Assembly: GCA_017624835.1 (NCBI GenBank)
Contig: JAGAMG010000029.1
Location: 1-50,262, forward strand
DNA from: Lachnospiraceae bacterium
Lineage (GTDB): Bacteria > Bacillota > Clostridia > Lachnospirales > Lachnospiraceae
Direction of reading: 5' to 3'
DNA: 50,262 nucleotides
Shown one piece after another: positions 1 to 6,270 of this stretch. The position numbers were made by a program, and so were the translations under genes. Numbering within the stretch: position 1 is the first letter of the stretch; each line of letters starts with the position of its first letter. Below the pieces are notes generated by a model. The model saw only the letters and a program-made list of their open reading frames with translations, was not told where the DNA came from and ran no database searches.

Positions 1-518
1 GCACACATTTTGCCCTTTTTCAATACACGAAAAGATTCCTCAGCGACCTTTTTCATTTCAGTTAAAAATTCTTCTAAGCCAAGCAAAGAAATATCCCCTA
101 CTATTCCTTTACTATACTTGATGATATTGGCATAAGGCGGATGCGTACAAATAAAATCAATACGACTATCTTTAATAAAATGCAAATCTGTAGCATTGCC
201 ATTTCGAGTAAATATTTTTGAATTTGTTTCACATTGGAATTGTAAATTTGTTTCAGAGATTGAAACGGATTGCGGATTGATGTCAACACCTACCGCATTA
301 CGATTGAGTAGTTTCGCTTCGACTAAAGTTGTTCCACTACCCATAAATTGATCTAAGACCCATTCACCGGGATTAGAATAGCGTAGTATCAGATTTCTTG
401 GTACATATGGCGACCAATTCCCTCGATACTTTCCTGAATGCGTTGCCCAACTGCCTCTGTCCGGAAATGACCAGACCGTCGTTGGTTCAAGCCTGAAATT
501 ATTTGGTTGTAAACTTAT
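1..518 (-). CDS. DNA methyltransferase of a type II R-M system (partial, 3' end outside window)
   Basis: The reading frame runs off the left edge, leaving at least 172 codons. It encodes an S-adenosylmethionine-dependent DNA base methylase. Visible blocks in order are WSFPDRGSWATHSGKYRGNW near the N-terminus, motif I VLDQFMGSGTTLVEA, the acidic VGVDINP strand, and the catalytic motif IV DFICTHPPYANI, a variant of the [DNS]PP[YFW] signature of N6-adenine/N4-cytosine enzymes. Motif I precedes motif IV. The frame has no ATG, GTG or TTG start: the upstream gene's stop and the SD GGAGG are followed by an ATG in another frame that stops after eight codons, while an in-frame ATA (518-516) sits 7-8 nt after the SD. 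An ATA start or a frameshift is therefore likely. It is transcribed away from the controller and endonuclease genes and is the presumed protective partner. The target sequence cannot be read from this fragment. Confidence 0.85.
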   Translation of the reverse strand, partial: MSLQPNNFRLEPTTVWSFPDRGSWATHSGKYRGNWSPYVPRNLILRYSNPGEWVLDQFMGSGTTLVEAKLLNRNAVGVDINPQSVSISETNLQFQCETNSKIFTRNGNATDLHFIKDSRIDFICTHPPYANIIKYSKGIVGDISLLGLEEFLTEMKKVAEESFRVLKKGKMC

Positions 519-536
519 AAGACATTCCTCCTCTTC

Positions 537-785
537 TTATTTCCATTGATTGAAGTACTCTGAAACACCCACAATACCTTTGGCTGTGATTGCTCTCGTA
601 ACATCATTTTCAAATCTAATTTTATTTTCATCAGAAAGTTTATTAAAGTCCTGTTGTATCTCTTGTACTTTATGTGCTAACCCTATCACAAACTTATCAT
701 ATTCAATGTTTTCTTCTTGAATTGATTTCATTATAGTTGCTCCCTTCATTGATGATACCAATAAGTCTACATCAATTTTCCCCAA
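537..785 (-). CDS. Small uncharacterised protein upstream of the methyltransferase
   Basis: This 82-residue soluble, mostly helical, charged protein (ends SEYFNQWK) has no family I recognise. I place the start at TTG 785, because AGAGG lies 7 nt before it. A longer GTG start at 809 has no ribosome site and would overlap the palindromic operator at 805-819. Its stop is only about 18 nt from the apparent methyltransferase start, so the two are probably one transcript. The position between the controller-gene operators and the methylase suggests a role in the R-M operon, for example an accessory modification subunit or small regulator, but nothing in the sequence proves it. Confidence 0.6.
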   Translation of the reverse strand: MGKIDVDLLVSSMKGATIMKSIQEENIEYDKFVIGLAHKVQEIQQDFNKLSDENKIRFENDVTRAITAKGIVGVSEYFNQWK

Positions 786-804
786 AAATCCACCTCTTTT
801 TTCT

Positions 805-819
805 TTCACTATAAGTGAA
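805..819. promoter_or_regulatory. Palindromic operator TTCAC-N5-GTGAA, copy 1
   Basis: This perfect 5-bp inverted repeat with a 5-bp TATAA spacer lies just upstream of the SD of the minus-strand small gene. The same arms recur at 850-864, 45 bp away centre to centre, in front of the plus-strand controller gene. Controller proteins of R-M systems typically bind such paired repeats, so this is the likely site of the 877-1119 protein. Function is inferred. Confidence 0.65.
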
Positions 820-849
820 TTTATATAAACTCTTTACCATGAGATAATA

Positions 850-864
850 TTCACAAATAGTGAA
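850..864. promoter_or_regulatory. Palindromic operator TTCAC-N5-GTGAA, copy 2
   Basis: Same arms as the 805-819 site with an AAATA spacer. It sits directly before the AAAGAGGTG ribosome site of the controller gene and just after a -10-like GATAAT (843-848), so a bound protein would block transcription start. The 30 bp between the two sites is AT-rich and could hold both divergent promoters. Confidence 0.65.
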
Positions 865-876
865 AGAGGTGTTTGT

Positions 877-1119
877 ATGCATTTCAATAATGACACTGAC
901 CTATATCGTGTTATAGGTTCTAATATAAAACATTACAGAGAACAAGCCAAATTAACACAAGTACAACTCGCCGAGCAAGCTCAAATCAGCATCAGTTATC
1001 TTTCTAAAATTGAAGCTGCCGGATGCAATAAAAGCTTGTCTATATCTGTTTTAAATCAAATTGCTAATGTACTTAATGTTGAGATTAGCGAATTTTTTAA
1101 GGAGGTATCTGAATCATGA
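877..1119 (+). CDS. XRE-family controller-type transcription regulator of the R-M system
   Basis: This 80-residue protein is almost entirely one lambda-repressor-like helix-turn-helix domain (about residues 12-72: IGSNIKHYREQAKLTQVQLA, then ISISYLSKIE, then LNQIANVLNVEISEFF). The size and the position immediately before the endonuclease are typical of R-M controller (C) proteins, which bind palindromes in the shared intergenic region and delay endonuclease expression until methylation is established. A good ribosome site, AAAGAGGTG, precedes ATG 877. The 3' end overlaps the endonuclease start by ATGA, implying translational coupling. Autoregulation through the paired TTCAC-N5-GTGAA sites is an inference from their placement. 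Confidence 0.85.
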   Translation: MHFNNDTDLYRVIGSNIKHYREQAKLTQVQLAEQAQISISYLSKIEAAGCNKSLSISVLNQIANVLNVEISEFFKEVSES

Positions 1120-1775
1120 AACTTATCGAAGCACAGTCAAGAATAGAAAAAATTGCCTATATTCCCTTCAAAGAATACTTATCCCCTGAACAAGTTCAAG
1201 ATGCCATGATAAAAATCAACAAAGGGAAAACTGGACAACTTTTAGAACTGACCATCGGACTAAATCTTTCCAACACCACTCTAGATTTTGAAGATGGCGA
1301 ATTAAAAACCAACAAGTGCGACCGAACCGGAAAACCTCTAGAAACGATGTTTATCACACAAACAGCATCCATCATAGATGAATTATTATCAAGACGAAGA
1401 TTTCAAGACACAAAGTTATACAAGAAATTTCAACGATTATTATATGTGCCAATCAGCAAGGATGGCGGTCCCGCGGACTGGATGTATTTAGCTCCAATCC
1501 AAGTAGACTTATCACTACCAAAATACTATGAACTAGCTCAACAGCTAGAAGCAGACTATTACAACATTTGCGAACAGTTAAATCAACAATTATCAGAATC
1601 CAATAGAGCAACTTTACATACTGCCAGTGGTGAATTTATTCAAATTCGTACTAAGGATTCAAAACCATATCACCCTATCTATTCCAATATTTACGAACGA
1701 GAAATATCTGACAAGAACAGAGCATTTTACTTTAAAAAGGAGTTCATGAAATATATTGTATCTCTTGAAGATTAA
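1116..1775 (+). CDS. MutH/Sau3AI-family type II restriction endonuclease
   Basis: This 219-residue protein aligns by eye along the length of MutH. It has GKTGQLLELTIGLN (MutH Glu helix), the catalytic PD-(D/E)xK core with Asp in TLDFEDG and ELKT, then DRTGKPLETMF, ASGEFIQIRTK, and the C-terminal RAFYFKKEFMKY block. MutH nicks and Sau3AI-type enzymes cut at GATC, so a GATC-related site is likely but not shown. The single-domain length matches MutH rather than the two-domain Sau3AI. No MutS/MutL neighbour is present, and the controller gene plus divergent methylase argue for restriction, not mismatch repair. The SD AAGGAGG lies 10 nt before ATG 1116, inside the controller gene. Confidence 0.85.
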   Translation: MKLIEAQSRIEKIAYIPFKEYLSPEQVQDAMIKINKGKTGQLLELTIGLNLSNTTLDFEDGELKTNKCDRTGKPLETMFITQTASIIDELLSRRRFQDTKLYKKFQRLLYVPISKDGGPADWMYLAPIQVDLSLPKYYELAQQLEADYYNICEQLNQQLSESNRATLHTASGEFIQIRTKDSKPYHPIYSNIYEREISDKNRAFYFKKEFMKYIVSLED

Positions 1776-1776
1776 T

Positions 1777-1800
1777 AAGGTGGAGCCGAGGCTCCACCTT
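1777..1800 (+). terminator. Stem-loop after the endonuclease gene
   Basis: AAGGTGGAGCC pairs perfectly with GGCTCCACCTT across a 2-nt loop, one base after the endonuclease stop. There is no long U-tract (GTCATTT follows), so it is a stable 3' hairpin and probable but not classic terminator. Confidence 0.6.
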
Positions 1801-1946
1801 GTCATTTACTACAATTCAACATTATGTCATGTCAAAAGTATTAACTCCACCCACATTATATAATACCGCCAAAAATTCTCTTTGTACTTTAGTCAGTTTC
1901 TTAAATTACCGAACGCGCCAATAAATATGACAACAAAGTCAATATT

Positions 1947-2354
1947 ATGATTACCTTCTGTGGTATATTTTTCGCTTTCGTAGTAACCTTATTAGACAAA
2001 TTAACAGAATTACCTTTTCCCGAAACCACCAAACAGGGAATCGTTTTTGTAATCTGTATCATAATCTTTGTAATAATCAGTATATGTTACATATTATCTA
2101 TGATTTTACTTGTCATCGGATTGCGCCCAATCAAGTTACATCGTTTTAACCCCAAATTATTAATTGATTACAGTTTGTGGAATAAACCGTTTTGCCAAGC
2201 AAATATGCTTGCCGTAAAACAATATACAGAATTTGTTTTAGCAAACAACGATGCTCTTGAAAAATCTTATAAAAAAATACATACGGTAACAATTCTTATG
2301 AGCATTGTTGTATTCTTTAGTTTTTTAGAATACATACTTTTAATTTTTGCATAG
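1947..2354 (+). CDS. Three-helix membrane protein, Pycsar/DUF5706-effector-like, probably N-terminally incomplete
   Basis: The 135-residue product has membrane segments at about 1-17, 29-58 and 114-135 with a cytoplasmic stretch between. The layout of two helices, an Arg-Pro turn (GLRPIK), a soluble linker and a last helix after KSYKKIH resembles the DUF5706 effectors of Pycsar defence. That match is by topology only. The same frame continues upstream of the ATG as ITERANKYDNKVNI, matching the conserved lead-in of such helices, but hits a stop at 1902-1904 with no start or ribosome site. The annotated ATG also lacks an SD. The gene is therefore either 5'-truncated or uses an unusual start. 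No nucleotide cyclase is visible nearby. It lies between an R-M cluster and guaA in AT-rich DNA. Confidence 0.5.
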   Translation: MITFCGIFFAFVVTLLDKLTELPFPETTKQGIVFVICIIIFVIISICYILSMILLVIGLRPIKLHRFNPKLLIDYSLWNKPFCQANMLAVKQYTEFVLANNDALEKSYKKIHTVTILMSIVVFFSFLEYILLIFA

Positions 2355-2369
2355 AAAGGAGGCACTATT

Positions 2370-2537
2370 ATGGATAATATTCAAGACTTTTTAAACACTA
2401 TTGCCAGTGGGCAAGATACAAAACCAAGTGATGTTGTAGTTCCTACTTCAGCTCCTAATGACAATTCACAATATTTATCTCATGGTCAAAATACCTGGAA
2501 CTATGAATATCGTGGAGACAATTCCACGGACAAATAA
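2370..2537 (+). CDS. Small acidic hypothetical protein (55 aa)
   Basis: The start ATG 2370 is preceded by a near-perfect ribosome site, AGAAAGGAGG (2353-2362), and lies 15 nt after the stop of the membrane protein, so the two are very probably co-expressed. The product begins MDNIQDFLNTIASGQ and ends YRGDNSTDK. It is polar, with no transmembrane segment or cysteines and a Ser/Thr/Asn-rich middle. I recognise no family. The strong SD is the main evidence that it is real. Confidence 0.55.
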   Translation: MDNIQDFLNTIASGQDTKPSDVVVPTSAPNDNSQYLSHGQNTWNYEYRGDNSTDK

Positions 2538-2563
2538 TCAATTTTATATACTCTTTTTCAAAC

Positions 2564-2619
2564 GTCTTAATCGAGTCAAGAAACATCGCAAATTCGAATA
2601 TTCTTCGCTCGATTAAGAC
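2564..2619. other. Long stem-loop in the intergenic region
   Basis: GTCTTAATCGAG (2564-2575) pairs perfectly with CTCGATTAAGAC (2608-2619). Inside, after a symmetric 2-nt internal loop, AAGAA (2578-2582) pairs with TTCTT (2601-2605), leaving an 18-nt AT-rich loop. It may end the plus-strand small-gene transcript, separating it from the opposing membrane gene, but there is no U-tract on either side. The rest of 2538-2741 shows no gene. Confidence 0.45.
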
Positions 2620-2741
2620 TATAGCTATATAATATTCTTCCACAAGATATTCTTTAGAATATCAATTAATAGATAACTACAAATAATAAATCAAAGAGAG
2701 TTCCATTTTCATCCTTAAATGTCCGCTCCGACAATTGGATT

Positions 2742-3236
2742 TTATCCCGCAAATGTTATACCTTGTGATTCTAACCATTCTTTTATTTTCTTTATAAGTT
2801 CATAAAGTATGTATGCTATAACTGGAGCCAGCAAAAAGGCTTTTCCCATACACACATATATTCTATATGTGTAAAAAATCAACAAAAACCAACAACCTGC
2901 ATACAAACCAAAATCCGAATATGCATATATTATTTTATACCTACCCAAAATAGATATATGTTTTAAAAAAGTTCCCGATATTCCCACAACGATTAGAATA
3001 ATTCCAATAAAGAAAATAAATTCTTGATATGTATCCATCCAATTTGCAATCCTTTGACTATATTCTCCAATTATTGGTGGTTCTTTTATTTTTTCCTCTG
3101 TCATACCATAAAATAAATCTTTTGCCGAAAAAATAGCTAGAATATGGAATTCTATTATCCATACAATTTGCAAAATTACAAACAGATTCATTTTCTCCAA
3201 TACACTTTTAGTATAATCTTTCAAAAAATCACTCAT
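2742..3236 (-). CDS. Four-helix integral membrane protein of unknown function
   Basis: This 164-residue protein has four clear hydrophobic segments (about residues 17-36, 73-91, 105-126 and 132-149), a charged loop after the first, and a basic C-terminal tail (KKIKEWLESQGITFAG). I recognise no family. A good ribosome site (GGAGGATGAT before ATG 3236) supports expression. It points away from guaA and converges on the stem-loop at 2564-2619. Its AT-rich composition resembles the neighbouring R-M cluster and contrasts with guaA, which fits an acquired segment. Confidence 0.65.
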   Translation of the reverse strand: MSDFLKDYTKSVLEKMNLFVILQIVWIIEFHILAIFSAKDLFYGMTEEKIKEPPIIGEYSQRIANWMDTYQEFIFFIGIILIVVGISGTFLKHISILGRYKIIYAYSDFGLYAGCWFLLIFYTYRIYVCMGKAFLLAPVIAYILYELIKKIKEWLESQGITFAG

Positions 3237-3311
3237 ATCATCCTCCGTATATTTTTAAATTTCTATTCTATGTTAGTTTTATTGTCATTTGATTGTCACA
3301 CCCCAAAACAA

Positions 3312-3349
3312 GAGCCAAGAAACGCCGAAAATTCGGTATTTCTTGGCTC
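3312..3349 (-). terminator. Rho-independent terminator of guaA
   Basis: An 11-bp stem, GAGCCAAGAAA with TTTCTTGGCTC, holds an inner CCGAA/TTCGG helix. Read on the minus strand it is followed by TTGTTTTGGGG. It lies 8 bp after the guaA stop. Confidence 0.85.
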
Positions 3350-3356
3350 ATTTGTA

Positions 3357-4898
3357 TTATTCAAACTCTATCGTCGCCGGGGGTTTCCCTGTGCAATCAT
3401 ACAGCACTCTGTTAACCCCCTTAACCTCATTTACTATCCTGCTGGTTACCTTGCCAATCACTTCCCAAGGCAGCTCAGCAGCCTCCGCTGTCATAAAGTC
3501 AGAGGTAGTAACTGCTCGCAAAGCCACCGCATAGTCATAGGTTCTCTCGTCACCCATACAGCCTACGCTTCTCATATTGGTCAATGCGGCAAAATACTGT
3601 CCCAAGCCTTTGTCAACACCGGCTTTGGCGATTTCCTCCCGGTAAATGTAGTCTGCATCCTGAACGATACGGACTTTTTCGGCAGTTACTTCACCTACAA
3701 TGCGGACGCCCAGTCCCGGACCGGGGAAGGGCTGGCGGTATACCAGGTATTCCGGAATGCCAAGCTCTAATCCGGCTTTTCTTACTTCATCCTTAAAGAG
3801 GAGGCGTAAGGGTTCAATTATTTCCTTGAAATCTACGCAATCCGGTAAACCACCCACGTTATGGTGGGATTTGATGACTGCGGATTTACCCAAGCCACTT
3901 TCGATAACATCGGGATAAATGGTTCCCTGTACCAGATAGTCTACAGCACCGATTTTCCGGGCTTCTTCTTCAAATACACGGATAAATTCTTCGCCAATGA
4001 TTTTGCGTTTTTCTTCCGGCTCGGTAACTCCTGAAAGCTTGGAATAAAACCGCTCCTGAGCATTAACACGGACAAAATTCAAATCGTAAGAGCCGTTAGG
4101 ACCAAATACAGCCTCCACCTCATCACCTTCGTTTTTACGCAAAAGACCATGGTCGACAAATACGCAGGTCAGCTGTTTGCCTACGGCTTTTGCCAAAAGC
4201 ACTGCTGCCACGGAGGAATCCACACCACCGGACAATGCGCACAGTACCTTGCCATTCCCCACCTTTTCGCGGATAGCCTTGATACTGCTCTCCACAAAGG
4301 AATCCATCTTCCAATCTCCCTTGCAGCCGCAAACATTCAGCACAAAATTACTGAGCATCTTCATACCCTCCTGAGTATGCATTACCTCAGGATGAAATTG
4401 CACTGCATAGAGCTTGCGCTTGGGACATTCCATTGCTGCCACAGGACATACGGGAGTGTGTGCTGTAATGGTAAACTCAGCTGGGGCTTTTTCAATATAA
4501 TCTGTGTGACTCATCCAGCAAATGGTCTTATCAGTCACGCCATTAAAGAGAGCTGCGCCGGTGTCCACAGTTACTTCAGTCTTGCCGTATTCGCTGACAG
4601 GTGCCGTTGCAACGCTGCCTCCCAGCATATGCGCCATCAACTGGGAACCATAGCAAATACCCATAATAGGCACACCCAACTCAAATACTTCTTTGTCACA
4701 CAGGGGAGAATCCTCTCCGTACACACTGTTAGGCCCTCCGGTAAATATAATTCCCTTGGGATTTAACGCCTTCAGTGCTTCCATGCTCATATTATAGGGA
4801 TGTACTTCACAATAAACACTGCATTCTCTGACTCTTCTTGCAATCAATTGATTATACTGACCACCAAAATCCAGAACTACAATCATTTCTCTTTCCAT
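3357..4898 (-). CDS. guaA: GMP synthase (glutamine-hydrolysing)
   Basis: GuaA converts XMP to GMP using ATP and glutamine, the last step of guanine nucleotide synthesis, in the cytosol. The N-terminal class I amidotransferase has nucleophile Cys82 (GICYGSQLM) with His169 and Glu171 (AVQFHPEV). The ATP-pyrophosphatase loop LSGGVDSS is at about 222-229, and the C-terminal dimerisation domain ends [11 protein letters not shown] choose ATG 4898 (MEREMIVV, 513 aa, a normal family length) because GAGG at 4910-4913 lies 11 nt upstream; a longer frame adds about ten residues with no ribosome site. It is monocistronic, with its own consensus promoter and terminator. The 3' end of guaA is a known integration site for mobile islands, which is relevant to the AT-rich DNA beyond it. 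Confidence 0.98.
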   Translation of the reverse strand: MEREMIVVLDFGGQYNQLIARRVRECSVYCEVHPYNMSMEALKALNPKGIIFTGGPNSVYGEDSPLCDKEVFELGVPIMGICYGSQLMAHMLGGSVATAPVSEYGKTEVTVDTGAALFNGVTDKTICWMSHTDYIEKAPAEFTITAHTPVCPVAAMECPKRKLYAVQFHPEVMHTQEGMKMLSNFVLNVCGCKGDWKMDSFVESSIKAIREKVGNGKVLCALSGGVDSSVAAVLLAKAVGKQLTCVFVDHGLLRKNEGDEVEAVFGPNGSYDLNFVRVNAQERFYSKLSGVTEPEEKRKIIGEEFIRVFEEEARKIGAVDYLVQGTIYPDVIESGLGKSAVIKSHHNVGGLPDCVDFKEIIEPLRLLFKDEVRKAGLELGIPEYLVYRQPFPGPGLGVRIVGEVTAEKVRIVQDADYIYREEIAKAGVDKGLGQYFAALTNMRSVGCMGDERTYDYAVALRAVTTSDFMTAEAAELPWEVIGKVTSRIVNEVKGVNRVLYDCTGKPPATIEFE

Positions 4899-4920
4899 AA
4901 ATATTGCAACCTCAATTCTG

Positions 4921-4938
4921 CCGCACACTTCTGTGCGG
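4921..4938 (-). other. Hairpin in the guaA leader
   Basis: CCGCACA and TGTGCGG pair around a 4-nt loop, 7 nt upstream of the guaA SD. A second weaker repeat (ATGTTCT...AGAACAT) lies further 5' in the roughly 100-nt leader. No U-tract follows, so this is not a terminator. It could modulate translation, but that is speculation. Confidence 0.4.
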
Positions 4939-5005
4939 TCTTATTCCTCTGCTACTCTGTATCAAATGTTCTACTGTTTTGAGAACATCTATTTTACATT
5001 TTTCC

Positions 5006-5034
5006 ATTATAATTACATGCTTTTCCGCTGTCAA
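5006..5034 (-). promoter_or_regulatory. Sigma-A promoter of guaA
   Basis: A perfect -35 TTGACA (5034-5029), a 17-bp spacer and a perfect -10 TATAAT (5011-5006) read toward guaA. The predicted start, near 4999, gives a leader of about 100 nt. No purine-riboswitch core is visible in it. Confidence 0.9.
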
Positions 5035-5062
5035 AAGAAATTTGTCGAAAGATTGTATTTTT

Positions 5063-5953
5063 TTATTTAGTGCCAATATCCTCCAATTTTCCAAAGCTAT
5101 AACCCATCTCTTCCCATTTGGTTAAAAGTTCATCCATGATTTCTCCATTGGTTTTGGAAGTACTGTGTAGCAAAACAATTGCTCCGGGATGGATTCTTTT
5201 ACACAATTTATCCAATGCTTCTTCATGACTGGGCTGTTTATCCACATTCCAATCCACGTAGGCAAGGCTCCAGAAAAAGGTGGAATAACCAAGTTCCTTT
5301 GCCATTTGCAGATTGTTAGTACTGTATTTTCCCTGGGGCGGACGGTAATACATGGATAGCTCTGTTCCTGTTACCTCTTGAAAAAGTGTCTTTACGTCGT
5401 CCATCTCCTTTTGGAAGGAAGTTTGGTCTGAAATTTTAGACATGTCAGGATGATGATATGTATGGTTTCCCACGGTATGACCGTCCTCTATCATGCGCTT
5501 CACCAATTCCGGGGCAGATTCCAGATAATGTCCTACCACAAAAAAAGTAGCCGGCGCATTATGCTTTTTTAAGGCATCCAGAATGGGCTCCGTATTGCCA
5601 TTCTCATATCCGCAATCAAAGGTCAGGTAAATAACCTTTTCTTTGGTATTGCCTACAAAATAAGCATTGTACTGCGCCAGCTCTGCTGCTGAAGCATTTC
5701 CTGTTGGCTGGGTGCCATCTGCCCCGAAACCAAGTCCCCAATTTTCGGAAGCAAGCATAAGCTCTTCCATGGTGGGACTCTCCATTGTGGTAGCACCTCC
5801 GAAAACCGCCCTGTTCTCGGATTCCGTTTCTGCAAAGGTTTCCATTGCCGTTTCTCCAATAGCCCGCCCCAGGAAGAAAAGGGCGAATAAGAAAAGGATG
5901 GCCGGAATCCAGGTTTTGGCGTGGGTTTGTATGAAGTCTTGTAAGTTTTTCAT
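5063..5953 (-). CDS. pdaA: PdaA-like polysaccharide deacetylase (CE4), membrane-anchored
   Basis: The product resembles the N-acetylmuramic acid deacetylases that prepare muramic-delta-lactam in spore cortex peptidoglycan. A basic N-terminus and one membrane segment (about 15-29) export it. The NodB domain (about 105-290) shows LTFDCGYENG with Asp113, metal His164 and His168 in GNHTYHHP, YRPPQGKYS, and a late HPGAIVLLHS block. The second Asp of the usual TFDD is Cys114; a non-Asp residue there is typical of PdaA-type enzymes. ATG 5953 (296 aa) is chosen because AAGGAG lies 11 nt upstream; the longer frame runs back into a large hairpin element. It stands alone, downstream of that element. A general wall deacetylase role cannot be excluded. 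Confidence 0.85.
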   Translation of the reverse strand: MKNLQDFIQTHAKTWIPAILFLFALFFLGRAIGETAMETFAETESENRAVFGGATTMESPTMEELMLASENWGLGFGADGTQPTGNASAAELAQYNAYFVGNTKEKVIYLTFDCGYENGNTEPILDALKKHNAPATFFVVGHYLESAPELVKRMIEDGHTVGNHTYHHPDMSKISDQTSFQKEMDDVKTLFQEVTGTELSMYYRPPQGKYSTNNLQMAKELGYSTFFWSLAYVDWNVDKQPSHEEALDKLCKRIHPGAIVLLHSTSKTNGEIMDELLTKWEEMGYSFGKLEDIGTK

Positions 5954-6003
5954 GTATTGTATGGCTCCTTGTTTTAGAAGGGGGGAAGGGGAAAGGTTGT
6001 GGA

Positions 6004-6157
6004 GGGTCAGGGGCATGGTATGTTCCACACGCGGCACGCTCTCGCTCCGCGAAAAACGTAGCGGTACTAAGCTCGTAGTCGAAATAAATTTCGCCTACAA
6101 GCTAAGGACCGACGTTTTTCAAGGGCCGCTTTGCGGAACATACCATGCCCCTGACCC
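6004..6157. repeat. 154-bp long inverted-repeat (hairpin) element
   Basis: Perfect 23-bp outer arms (6004-6026 and 6135-6157, starting GGGTCAGGGGCATGG) enclose further nested pairing: GCGGC/GCCGC, GAAAAACGT (6051-6059) with ACGTTTTTC (6112-6120), and a 16-bp arm AGCTCGTAGTCGAAAT with 14 of 16 positions paired, closing on a tiny TAA loop. The whole element can fold into one rod. It lies in the 317-bp gap between the GH27 gene and pdaA, ending about 34 nt before the pdaA SD. The rest of that gap (6158-6270) is AT-rich with no gene seen. It looks like a palindromic intergenic element; a cis-acting leader is the alternative. Confidence 0.75.
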
Positions 6158-6270
6158 AGCCAAGTGTATTCACCCTTACTCCCCTCTACATTAATCTTCC
6201 ATACAATATATGAAAAAATTCTTTATCTCATACATTGGTGGTGAGTATTGCACTGTACAATAATTCCTAA

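Noticed and set aside
101-289. Minus-strand open frame of 62 codons at the left end
   Set aside because: It is a shadow of the DNA methyltransferase frame, which carries the recognisable motifs.
1116-1775. MutH as part of methyl-directed mismatch repair
   Set aside because: No mutS/mutL nearby, and the overlap with a controller gene plus divergent methylase fits restriction.
3144-3770. Plus-strand open frame of 208 codons over the guaA 3' end
   Set aside because: It runs antisense through the guaA terminator and coding region; codon pattern and motifs clearly favour guaA.
4899-5005. Purine riboswitch in the guaA leader
   Set aside because: The leader has two simple hairpins but no three-way junction with the conserved purine-aptamer core.
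5667-6194. Plus-strand open frame of 175 codons over pdaA and the hairpin element
   Set aside because: It is antisense to the conserved deacetylase N-terminus and crosses the 154-bp palindrome; no ribosome site.
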